Positions 21,735-32,915 of a stretch of DNA of 64,000 nt are shown here, one piece after another. Within the stretch, counting starts at the first letter, position 1. Each line of letters starts with the position of its first letter. This DNA is from Gautieria morchelliformis (Eukaryota; Basidiomycota; Agaricomycetes; Gomphales; Gomphaceae): assembly GCA_015179125.1 (NCBI GenBank), contig WHVA01000004.1, positions 434,001-498,000 of the forward strand, read 5' to 3'. The notes beneath the pieces were generated by a model. The model did not search any database, was not told the origin of the DNA, and saw nothing but the letters and a program-made list of their open reading frames with translations. The translations under genes were made by a program, and so were the position numbers.

Positions 21735-22713
21735 TGATGATGTCATATCTTGCTTAGATATGACGTGCATGCAACCGAGCCTTGGTTTGGATAACCAAGG
21801 CACTGCAACCAGTGAGTGGGGCCTGCCCTGGCAGGCAGCCCCTGGACTCAGTCCTCAAGAAAATATTGCTAGGGGACTAGAAACATCATACAGGGATGTT
21901 GTACATGATGGGAATCATAGGTGACAGCCCCATATATGTACTGAGGAAGTGGATACCTCAGGAGAGCGGTACAGAGGTGGTGACTCCCTTTCCAAGTATA
22001 TGCATGCATGCAGCACACAGGGCATGACATCTTTTGTTTTCTATTCTATTCCCCTGACTAGCTCCACTGATTACAAGCTATGTTTCATGTAGACTGAAGT
22101 TTTGTATGCTATTTCCAGGTCCCCACTTGGATAGTGATCATCAGGATCACTATCCACATCTTTGTTCCTGTTCCATAGCTGTATGCAGCCTGTGGAGCAT
22201 TTCATATATCAATACTCACTATTTCCACTCATTCTCTTACTATTTCGAATCCTAGTAGTTACCAACTTCCTAGTATAAGCAGCTACTCCCAAATGTATGA
22301 TATAACTAGACAATTAAAGGTTGTACTCACTTGAAAGTACCTGTATGTGTGTTGATCACTGCAGGACTTATTTCCCAATGGTTTTCTCTGTTTCATCATT
22401 GAGGGTTTACTATTATAGTCTACTCTACACTGTTCCAAAAGTGAATGCTTTTGGAACCATAATTCTCTATATGGGCAGCATTCTTTGCTTGACCCAGTCA
22501 TGTGACCAACCACCTCAAGTGCCGCTGGACACTATAGGCCGAGATCTGTCAGCCCACACATAGGCCATGCACTCTCTTGTCCCTGAGCACCAGAATACAA
22601 TCTATTCTGTTTAATCTAATAGTATTCACAACAAAAACAGGTAAATAAAGACTGTTGCCAGGGGTGCCATATCAGCTATATACAGGACAGAATAATGGGA
22701 TTCAAAGGCCTGT
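21735..22713. repeat. Dispersed repeat R, copy 1
   Basis: About 1 kb of AT-rich, non-coding sequence. Its reverse complement aligns with 29804-30337 and continues into 52182-51935 (minus). Shared landmarks include ggatagtgatcctgatgatcac, gaatagaatagaaaa and ctgcatgcatgc. It could be a non-autonomous DNA element; clear ends were not defined. GyB is inserted at its right edge. Confidence 0.6.
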
Positions 22714-23108
22714 TGTCAGGGTTCACATGTTTCCTTCCACAAGTTTCTATTTCCTTCCATGAGTTTCCCTCACCTTCCGTCAGTTTCTATAACCTTCCGT
22801 CACCTTCTGTCACCTTCTGTCACCTTCTGTCACATGTCACTTTCCATCACCTTCCGTAACCTTCTACAAGTTTCCATCTCCCCTATTATGTAAGCCTTGC
22901 CAGCGCTATAAGACTGTAGCCCATGTGGTGGCGTTTCCTCAGCTTGATCTCTGAGGATACCCACTACACAGGCAAGTCCCCATGTATCTATCGTTGGTAG
23001 AGTTATAAACTGAGGATACCCACTACACAGTTGGTCATTGTCCTAGTATCGGCTCTTATCTCCTTGAGTATCTTTGGTTGTGGCTTCGTCATTAGTGTTG
23101 CCCTCACA
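22714..23108 (+). repeat. GyB 5' LTR
   Basis: 395 bp, TG...CA ends. Contains cttccgtcacc-like short repeats and a twice-repeated gaggatacccactacaca motif. Confidence 0.92.
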
Positions 23109-26100
23109 GAAGATCAAGCTCATAGGACGACCCCACACACTTGTCTTAACCAGCCTTCATCTCAGCCTATGGCAGACCAACTCCCAGACGCATACTGGGA
23201 CGCCCTGGGTGACCATGGGCCATTTCTTCGAGGCCTCCTTTCCAGCCAAGCACAGCAGCTGCAGCAACTTCAACTGCAGAATCAGGAACTGCACAATCAG
23301 ATTGCTAACGTTCACGACCACTTAGCCAATGCTGCCACCAACGCTGCTGTTGCTGCTGCTCAAGCCCTTGCGCCCTCAGTACCTCACAGTGTCCCTCCAT
23401 CTACTCGCTCTATCAAAGCAGCAGAACCGGAGAAGTTCAATGGAGACCGTACAGAGACTGAAGGGTTTATCAGGTCTATCAAGTTGTCCATCGCTGTCCA
23501 GCCAGCATCCTTCCCAGATGAACGCACAAAGATCCTATACGCTCTTTCCTTCATGACGGGAGGCTCTGCGGAGATATGGGCACACAACGAGACACAGGCT
23601 GTCATTGATGGCACCTCCTCTATATCCACTCTGGAGGGGTTTATTAAACGTGTGGAGGAGGCCTTTGGTGACCCAGATCGTGCCAGAACGGCTCGCACTA
23701 AGCTGCATGACCTTAGGATGGCGTCAGGAATGTCGGCAGATGAATACACGGCTCAATTTGAGATCCTGGCAGGCAGGACAGGCTTTAATGATGAGGCACT
23801 CGAGGATGCCTATGCTCGTGGCCTTCCAACAGGTATCCTTGACAAGATCCACGCCCAGCCTTTTCTTCCATCCAACCTCAAAGCCTGGAAGGAAGCAGCC
23901 TGTCAGATTGACCGCAATCATCGCCGTCTGTTAGAGGTCAGGAAGGCACAGACACCTCATGTCCCTAATCGCCCTCCTCCTGCCCGACCACTCCATGCTC
24001 CTGCTATGGCTCCTGTTGCCACAGCACCACCCAGTAATGCGACACCTATGGACATTGACTCATCCCGCCGCCGCACCGAAACACGAACCTGCTACAACTG
24101 TAAGAGACCTGGTCACATTTCACCAGACTGTCCTGAACCTCGCAAGCCACGAATCCGTGCAAACCTCACAGAGGCAGACATTGCAGCAATTGTCTCTAAA
24201 TCTGTAGCAGCAGCGATAGAGGAACGCAAACAGAAGGTGGAAGCCCCTGTCCAAGAGGAAGGAAAGGGTTTTTAGGCCAGTCAGCGGTGAAAGACATGCC
24301 CCGCTCGACGAATCGGTTTTCAGTTCTCGAAACATGTACAATAGGGATCACAGGCGATATGATGCATCCTTCTCCTATCCCTGATCGAACTGAAACCAAA
24401 CCAGCCATGCCGAAAACCCAACCCATCGCTCCAGTTGCTAATGCAAACCTTCCAGTCCCTCTATATGTCCGTACTGCTGACCTCCGCCGATGCACCAAAG
24501 TACCTCTCAAGGTCCACTCCGTTGACACAGGGCATCCACTTGCAATTGACTCCCTCCTTGAGAGTGGTGCTACAGGGATGTTCATCGATGTGGAGTTTGT
24601 AAGGGAACACAGACTTCGGACCCGTCCCCTACCCCGTGCCATCCCCGTCTACAATATTGATGGTACCCCAAATGAGGCTGGCTCAATCAAGGAAGAAGTC
24701 GACCTCATTTGCACCTTTGGGGATCATATGGAACGTGCCACATTCTCTGTCACGAGCCTTGGACGACTTGCCATCATTCTTGGTCACACATGGCTTGTTG
24801 AACACAACCCAGAAGTTGACTGGCGTACAGGAGATGTGAAGATGACACGCTGTCCCAAGTCATGTGGGGCAGACCTGTTGTCAGAGGGCCCACAGTCGAA
24901 ACTGTTCCAGAAGAGAGTGTAGATCAAGAGGAGGTTCCCATACAGCACACCCGCTCCCTACTTGAGGAAGGAGACAGGACCTTTGTCATCTTTGTGAATG
25001 AGAGTCCTGAAATGATTGGTGCAGGCCGGACTGTCTCCCAACAGCTTGCTGAACGGGCCAGCAAGTCTGCACCAGTCAGATCCTTCGAGGACCTTGTCCC
25101 TAAACCATACCAGGAGTTCAAGGATGTGTTTTCTAAGGAGTCATTTGACCAACTGCCTCCTCGAAAGCCCTGGGACCATGCAATTGAGCTCACTCCAGGT
25201 GCACAACCCTTCAGCACAAAGGTTTACCCAATGTCACCGGTTGAGCAAAGGGAACTGGATAACTTCCTTGAGGAGAACCTGAAGAGCCATCGTATCCGTC
25301 CCTCCAAGTCACCTATGGCATCTCCAGTCTTCTTTGTGAAGAAAAAGGACGGCAGCCTTAGACTTGTGCAAGACTACCGGAAGCTCAATGATATAACAAT
25401 CAAGAATGCCTATCCTTTGCCCCTTGTTCCAGACATCATGAATAAGATTGCTGCTGGAAGGGCTAAATACTTCACAAAGCTTGACATTCGCTGGGGATAT
25501 AATAATGTACGCATAAAAGAGGGAGATGAGTGGAAGGCAGCCTTTCGGACAAATAGGGGCCTGTATGAACCTCTAGTCATGTTCTTTGGACTCACGAACA
25601 GCCCAGCAACCTTCCAGACGATGATGAATGACATCTTCAAGAGTCTCATCGATGAAGGGGTTGTGGTGGTGTTCATGGACGACATTCTCATCTTCACAGA
25701 GTCGCTTGAAGAACATCGTAGGATTGTACGACGTGTCCTTGAAATCCTCTGGGCCAACAACCTGTACCTCAAACCTGAAAAATGCCTATTTGAGCAACTA
25801 GAGGTGGAGTATCTCGGCCTCATCCTCTCTCAAGGACAGGTTGCCATGGACCCAGTCAAGGTTGCAGGGGTGCGGGACTGGCCAATACCACGTAACGTCA
25901 CTGAAGTCAAATCATTCCTTGGTTTCATCAACTTCTACCGTAGATTTGTGGAAGACTTCTCACACATTGCAAAGCCCCTCAACCAGTTGACAAAACAGGA
26001 TGCCCAATGGTCTTGGGATCCCAATGGCCCAGAGCAAGCGTCCTTTGACAAGCTCAAACTCCTCATCACCTCAACACCGATCCTTGTCCTCCCTGAACAA

Positions 26101-28324
26101 GACAAACATTTCCGTCTTGAAACAGATGCCTCAGCCTATGCCACAGGAGCAGTACTGTCCCAGCTATGTAATGATGGCAAATGGCGGCCTGTGGGGTTTG
26201 TCTCCAAAAGCCTCAATGATGCTGAACGCAACTATGCCATCCATGACAAGGAGCTTCTTTCTGTGATTCGGGGATTAGAGGAATGGCGCCACATCTTAGA
26301 GGGAACGAAGCACAAGATTGAGATTCTCAATGACCATCAGAATCTCACCTACTTCTGCACTGCACAAAACCTGAACCGTCGTCAAGCACGCTGGTCACTC
26401 TACCTCTCTCGCTTTGATTTTGAGCTGATCCATCGTCCTGGTCGTCATTCAGCCAAGCCTGATGCACTCTCACGATGCGTGGATCATAAGCGGGGGGAGG
26501 AAGACAACCAAAATCAAGTCTTACTTACCCCTGACTTGTTCCACATCAAGGCGAATCCCCCAGAGGCTGGTGCGCAGTTAGTCCCAGGTGAAGGTGATGC
26601 TTTCCTCAATCGAGTAAGGAACTGTGTAGACCGGGACGAAAAGGTTGTCAAGGCTCTCAAAGAACTGGGCTCCTCTGGCAATTTACGAGGGGAAGAGTGG
26701 TCTGAACAGGATGGGCTTGTCCTCTATCACAACAAAGTGTACGTGCCGCTTGATGCAAAACTACGACATGACATAGTGAAAGCGCACCATGACATGCCTC
26801 TCACCAGTCACCCTGGTCATTGGAGAACCACTGAACTAGTTGCTCGGAGTTACTGGTGGCCTGGGATGGGACATTACATTGCAAAATATGTGAAGGCCTG
26901 TGACCTGTGCAACCGGACAAAAACCTTCCCTGCTTCTCCCATTGGCAAGCTTCTACCAAACCGTATCCCAGACCGTAGATGGCAGGTTATGTCTGTTGAC
27001 TTGATTGTAGAACTGCCTACCAGTCATGGCTATGATGCTCTCCTTGTTGTCGTCGATCGCCTCTCAAAGCGGGCACATGTCATTCCCACCACTTCAGATG
27101 TAACTTCGGTGGGAGTTGCCCGACTCTTCCGTGATCATGTTTGGAAACTTCATGGGCTCCCTGAAGAAATCATCAGTGATCGAGGCACACAGTTCATCTC
27201 CCAGTTCATGCGTGAACTAACAAACTTCTTGGTGTCAAAGTCGCTGCCTCTACTGCTTATCACCCCCAAACTGATGGACAGACTGAAAGGGTTAATCAGG
27301 AGATTGAGCAATACCTTCGACTATTCATCAACCAGCGTCAGGATGATTGGTTCGAATGGATATCCTTGGCCGAGTTTGCCTATAACAACCGAATCCATGC
27401 CTCAACCCAGACTACACCCTTCATGTTGGACAGTGGCCAACATCCAAGGCTGGGACTGGAACCAGTCCGGGAAACTCGACTCGAGGCCCTGGATGAGTTC
27501 ACAACGCGGATGGAAGCGGCCACGAGAGAAGCTCGTTCAGCCCTGTCCAAGGCAGCAGAGGACATGGCACGCTTCTATGACGTGCACCATAAAGCAGCCC
27601 CAGTTTATAAGCTTGGTGACAAGGTCTGGCTCAATGCACAAAACATCACAACCACTCGCCCAATGAAGAAGCTAGACCACAAGTGGCTAGGTCCCTACAC
27701 TGTTAATAAGGTGGTCTCACGAAATGCCTATGGTCTAAATCTTCCTGCATCCTTTGGTCGCACACATCCAGTGTTCTCTGTCGTCCTGCTTCGGCCATAT
27801 GAAGATGACCCAATTCTTGAACGTCATGCCCCTCCACCACCCCCCCCTGTCATACGGGATGGAGCCGAAGAATATGAAGTTGAAAGGATTCTAGACAGCA
27901 GGATGTTCCGTGGAAGGTTGGAGTATCTCGTGCGCTGGAAGGGCTATGGAGCTGCCGATGATCTCTGGCTACCAGCGAAAGATGTCTCTGGGGCAAAGCG
28001 ACTCATTAAGGAATTTCACCGGCAGCACCCAGAGGCACCTCAGCGTATCTCAGCAGCCACATACATGTCCCTCCCTTTCCAGAGATTTCAGAACTTCACA
28101 GAATCTTCCAGGCAAACTCTCTTCGACTGGACAGCAGGCAGGGCTTCTACTCATAATGTCAAGGGTCCAGGACCCCAAAGATAAGCGATATCGGCCTCCG
28201 CCTAACCAATTCATTCCGATAAGCTATATATCCCCTCTCCACCTGTGACCGCTCGCTTCCACTGCATCGACCCCACCACATCCATCAACCATGTCCTCGC
28301 CCGCCATTGAGCTTGTTGCCCTCC

Positions 28325-28804
28325 TGTCAGGGGACACCCTGTTTTCCATTTCCAGTTCCGATACCACACCCAGTTCCGACTCCATTTCCGACTCCGCTTC
28401 CGGTTCCGATTCCATCTCCGCATCCGCTTTCGGGAACGATTCCGCTTCTGGGAGAACTTCCACCAGTTCCGTTCGCCTTGCCAGTTCCACTCCAATTTCC
28501 GACTTCCGCCCCGGAACAGTGTCGGAAATCAAGCGACTCGCATAATAGGTGGCATCAAGGGTCGATCAAGGGTCAGGGGGATGCAGGGTTGATGGCGGGT
28601 GCCAAGCGTTGTCCCTGGCTGCGCAGCATAGTATAATACGGGCTCGCTGACATTGGGGGTCCTTAGACTTTTCTCTTTGGATTTCCCCTTGTCAGGTGAG
28701 AACCCCCTCTCTTGTATGCTCTGTTCATTTATACATACTTTGGATTTCCCCTTGTCAGTTGTGTGGTAGTGTGATCTCCACGACTAGCCAGGGTTGCCCT
28801 TACA
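28325..28804 (+). mobile_element. GyA solo LTR nested in GyB
   Basis: 480 bp, TGTCAGGGG...CCCTTACA, flanked by a perfect 5-bp duplication CCTCC (28320-28324 and 28805-28809). It is very like the LTRs at 45034 and 50777, with one extra short tattcc/gatacc-type repeat unit. Recombination between the two LTRs of a former full GyA copy would leave this. Confidence 0.93.
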
Positions 28805-28844
28805 CCTCCCCAGCTTCACCCAAAACCTCTCTGACCTGCCAAAC

Positions 28845-29372
28845 ATGTCACGTGTCGATCCCACCCTCCTGCACTTCTCCGGCTTCTCGTCATCCAGAGC
28901 AGCCAGTGAAGCCAAGCTACAAAGGATGCTTCACTGCCGTGATCTCGACGTCGCATGGTCTTCAAAGTGGTCCGTCAGCTCTGAGGACCTCACACCAGCG
29001 AAGAGTCAGGCGCCCACTCGCCCTGCACTCGCATTCCTCAGACCCCGACACAGACGAGAGAACACGTACTACGTCGGCGACCCTGTCTTCCTCAACGATG
29101 GAACCCCCCCATGTGGAACCCCCTACACTTTCGAAGGCTGGGTGGGGCGACGTTTCCGTAACATGGCAGGAGAGCGAATACGTCGAGCAAGGTTCCGAGG
29201 GCCGCACTTGCCCATGGACCCCAATCCCCCTGAGCTCATCATTGACCTGCGTTACCAGGAAGGGAAGGGTCAGGAGAGATGGTGGTCCCGCCTGTGGCAT
29301 ACTTGGAAACGATGTCTCGGTGGATGTTGGGGGCTAGGTGGCAGCTGTGCTTGTCGGGACGACAAGCATTGA
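28845..29372 (+). CDS. Extra ORF of GyB, between pol and 3' LTR
   Basis: An open frame of 176 codons from MSRVDPTLLHFSGF; it is also open upstream to the nested LTR. The product is basic, with YYVGDPVFLNDGTPP, GWVGRRFRNMAGERIRRARF and a Cys/Gly-rich tail. No family is recognised. Position after pol and before the purine tract is where some gypsy elements carry an additional gene. It could be non-functional read-out of 3' sequence. Confidence 0.45.
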   Translation: MSRVDPTLLHFSGFSSSRAASEAKLQRMLHCRDLDVAWSSKWSVSSEDLTPAKSQAPTRPALAFLRPRHRRENTYYVGDPVFLNDGTPPCGTPYTFEGWVGRRFRNMAGERIRRARFRGPHLPMDPNPPELIIDLRYQEGKGQERWWSRLWHTWKRCLGGCWGLGGSCACRDDKH

Positions 29373-29383
29373 GAGGGGGGTGA

Positions 29384-29798
29384 TGTCAGGGTTCACGTGT
29401 TTCCTTCCACAAGTTTCTATTTCCTTCCATGAGTTTCCGTCACCTTCCGTCAGTTTCCATAACCTTCTGTCACCTTCTGTCACATTCTGTCACATTCTGT
29501 CACATTCTGTCACATTCTGTCACATTCTGTCACATGTCACTTTCCATAACCTTCTACAAGTTTCCATCTCCCCTATTATGTAAGCCTTGCCAGCGCTATA
29601 AGACTGTAGCCCGTGTGGTGGCGTTTCCTCAGCTTGATCTCTGAGGATACCCACTACACAGGCAAGTCCCCATGTATCTATCGTTGGTAGAGTTATAAAC
29701 TAAGGATACCCACTACACAGTTGGTCATTGTCCTAGTATCGGCTCTTATCTCCTTGAGTATCTTTGGTTGTGGCTTCGTCATTAGTGTTGCCCTCACA
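29384..29798 (+). repeat. GyB 3' LTR
   Basis: 415 bp, near-identical to 22714-23108 but with more copies of a cacattctgt unit. Confidence 0.92.
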
Positions 29799-30337
29799 CC
29801 TGTATGGCACCGTAGATATATACAGTGGCAGAATGATAATAGGACACCCTCAGCTCAATGCTTCCCACAAAGATGTGGTCGATTTAGAGGAATGAAGGTT
29901 CCAAAGCTTTTGCTTTTGGAGCAGTTTAGAATAGATGGCAATAATGAACTCTCAATGATGAATTGAAGAAATTTGTCAAGAACTCAAGTGCTATAGTGAT
30001 CAAACACACATATACATATTTCCTGATGAACACAGTATTTTCCTGGTCATATTTTGGTACATTTGATAGTAGCTATATATACTACAATGTCCATGACTAT
30101 TGGGATTCAAGATAGCAAGAGAATGGGTCAAAAAACTACATACAGACAAGGGGGAGGCTGCATACAGTCTTGGAGCAATGACATAGTTGGGGATAGTGAT
30201 CCTAGTGATCACTATCTAAGTGGGACATAGTAATATGACATAAAGCTCCTGTCTACAGGATTCAAGAGTCATAATCAGGGGAGCATGTCAAAAGAATAGA
30301 ATAGAAAAGAAGTATATCATTCCCTATGCCTGCATGC
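29799..30337. repeat. Dispersed repeat R, copy 2, first part
   Basis: Aligns to the reverse complement of about 22010-22560. It stops at 30337 at the GyD LTR; the remainder of this copy is found inverted at 51935-52182. Confidence 0.65.
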
Positions 30338-32915
30338 TGTCATGACATGTTTATTTCCCATACTCAGATGCTCAGTTTTCCTATTTTCTCACTCCACCTT
30401 CGTGTTTGTTCCGATCGCCATTGCCATGTTCGGCAACCAATTCTCGCTGTTCACGCCAATTACCATAGCCACGCCGTCAAACGCACGATCGACATCTTTG
30501 GACTGACTTGGCAGTCATGGCTGGGTCTACCACCTCCTCTGCGCAACCCTCTTCCAATTGCGTTCTGGTAATTGGATTGTCATGACCTGTGTATTTCCTG
30601 CACCTTGTTATCCCCATTTCCCCTTTCGCTACTCCTCCTCCGTGTTCGCTCGTCTTCGCCCTCCACCTCGACCACTCCTGCCCTATGTCATCTCCGCTGG
30701 CCCTTCCTCGCATTTCGCCGAATGACCATTCGCTGCTCGCATCATTCACCAACAGGCACACCATCAAACCACGATCGACATCCCGATCTGGCAGAATGGC
30801 TTGTCAGTAACTCCATCAGCTTCTCGATCCAACCCCCTTTTGGTGTTCATATGAGCAGGGTGCGTTCGCGAGACGTCCTACCTGTGGGTCGTGTGGGATC
30901 AACCCAGTAGATGAAGAACCTGTGCAGGGCAGGGTATATGCAGGCCCCAAGACATGATTTCGTACATAGGTGTCTTCACCACCTTCACCCTCCGTTGTTT
31001 CATGTTCTCCCTCTTCTCTCATTCTATTGTATGTTTATTTCATCTATGTTGTATCATGACTGCACACCCCTATCCAATCCTGACTCACACTGGCCTCTTT
31101 CCTATTCGCTGATACCTTACGAGCATTCGATATAAGTAGTTTACATTTGCATGTATATTCCCCAGTTCAATTATCATACGTCATTCATCTTGTGCAGCTT
31201 TGACCTCGCTGTGGTCATTGTCTTAAGCCTTCTCTTGGAGATTTCCATCTTTGACTAGCAGAGGACTTAGGCATCACTGGTGAGTTCTCATACTTCGTCT
31301 TCGTTACCTTAGCCTTCAAACCATTTTCTGTGCTGTTGGCGAAGGGATTGTCGAGACTTAGATAGCCCTTCCGTGAGACCTTGCACGTTACATCGTCAAG
31401 AGCCACGGGCTATTTCGCTACGACTGTAGATAGGGGGAACCCTGTTCAGGCAACCCTCTTACCTTGTGAACATTCATTGGTTCACCTATTGGCCGAACGG
31501 CATACTTATTCGCACAAGTTATTCAGGCATTCGCTGTGTTCACTAATACACGATATTAACGCCTGAAAACCAATCTTGACAGTATAATTGAACTAACAGC
31601 TACAGTCAAAGCATTACCCTATTTTTCATGTCATCTACACAACAAGAAAACCCTGTTGTCCATAGAACCCGCTCGACAGGTCCAGTTCCTACTCCAGCAC
31701 CACTCCAGAGGCGAGCAGCTTCCGCCTCGTTCCCTTCGCAAAACCCCACAGAGGACATCATCCCTTTCTCTCACCTTGTCGCCATGTCTGCATCTCGGCC
31801 TACACCATACCACCCGGTCCCCGAGCACGCATCACCGCCTCTTTTCAATGTTCAATGGCAGCTGACTCCTGGTGAACAGCATTTCTCCCCTCAGCGACCC
31901 CTTTCAGCCAGCACCCCCATATCTAGTCATAGGCCCGGCGCCGATTCTTTACGCCGCTTATTCGCCCCTAATTCGCCCAGCGGTCGCCCACAGAACCCTA
32001 GCACATTTCACGAACCTTATCCTTCTAGCTCCCTTGGATTGCCGGTGCTTCAGGACTCCGATTACAATCGGCCTTCGCACGACCCCACTTGCCACCTGCT
32101 TCGCCTAGTCACACTCCGAACCCTTTTCTCGACGTGCACTACACCCAGTGTCCTCTTAACCCCCAGCCTACATCTCCTCTCAATTCTAGGCATACCACCC
32201 CTGTACACGCAGAATCTCGGGCTCACACACCCGCTTCGCACAATTCTTCATCTCATTCGCATCACTCACATGCTTCTTCGCACTCTTCGCAGGCTCTTCG
32301 CAGTCTTCACCATTCGGTACATAGCGACCATACTCGAGTCAGCTCTCAACCTACCCCCCCTCGTGAGGCACCTTTGGCAGACCAGGGACATCACGCTGAC
32401 CCTGCACCCGAGCAACATCTTGGCTATCCCGTTACTGGCGTGCCCTATTATGACCCGAATGCTTTGCCTTTCGGCAGTGCCCCACCTCTATTCGCAGGAC
32501 AACCTCCCCTGTACCAACCTCCAGCCCAGATTCCTGCCCCACCTGGCGGGCCTGTGCCTCTTCCATTCGTGGGACAACCTCTCCCCTTCGCGGGACAACC
32601 TCCCCCGCAACAGCCCCCGGCCCAGATTCCTGCCCCACCTGGTGGGCCTGCGCCTCTTCCATTCGCGGGACAACCTCACCCCTTCGCGGGACAACCTCCC
32701 CCGCAGCAACCTCCGGCACAGATTCCTGCCCCACCTGGCGGGCCTGCACCGCCTCCTCCACCACCTCTCGGGCCACCATTTCCCCATTTCGGAGTGCCTC
32801 CGATCGGGCCTCCCGGGCCACCCGGACCTCCTGGCCCACCTCCGCCCTTTGGTGGAGGGCCTTGGCCGCAACCAGGGTTCCCGTGGAATCCCTATTATCC
32901 CTTTCCTTTCGCCTA
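30338..32915 (+). mobile_element. GyD gypsy element, left part (5' LTR and gag start)
   Basis: A 1244-bp LTR (30338-31581, TGTCATGAC...TCTTGACA) preceded by CATGC leads into a gag N-terminal region from 31628. That region is Ser/Pro/His-rich and ends in a proline-rich tract with about three repeats of a PPAQIPAPPGGPAP-containing unit (32480-32750). Gag is broken. The element is interrupted at 32914 by a Tc1-like transposon, beyond which unrelated sequence follows; its other part lies at 52183-57131 in inverted orientation. Confidence 0.85.

Larger units (their letters stand above)
22714..29798 (+). mobile_element. Ty3/gypsy chromodomain element GyB, nearly whole
   Basis: LTRs at 22714-23108 and 29384-29798 begin TGTCAGGGTTCAC and end CCCTCACA; the 5-bp duplication CCTGT sits on both sides (22709-22713 and 29799-29803). 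A purine tract (gagagggggg) precedes the 3' LTR. Parts in order: gag with a CCHC knuckle (about 23169-24275), protease, reverse transcriptase, RNase H, integrase, and a chromodomain ending near 28070, then an extra ORF (28845-29372). The LTRs differ mainly in the number of short cacattctgt-type repeats, so insertion was fairly recent. Pol carries roughly two or three breaks. A GyA solo LTR is nested at 28325-28804. Confidence 0.92.

Noticed and set aside
23031-23108. Signal-peptide-like start of the gag ORF in GyB (MVIVLVSALISL)
   Set aside because: These codons are LTR sequence and recur at 29721 in the 3' LTR; the likelier gag start is the ATG near 23169.
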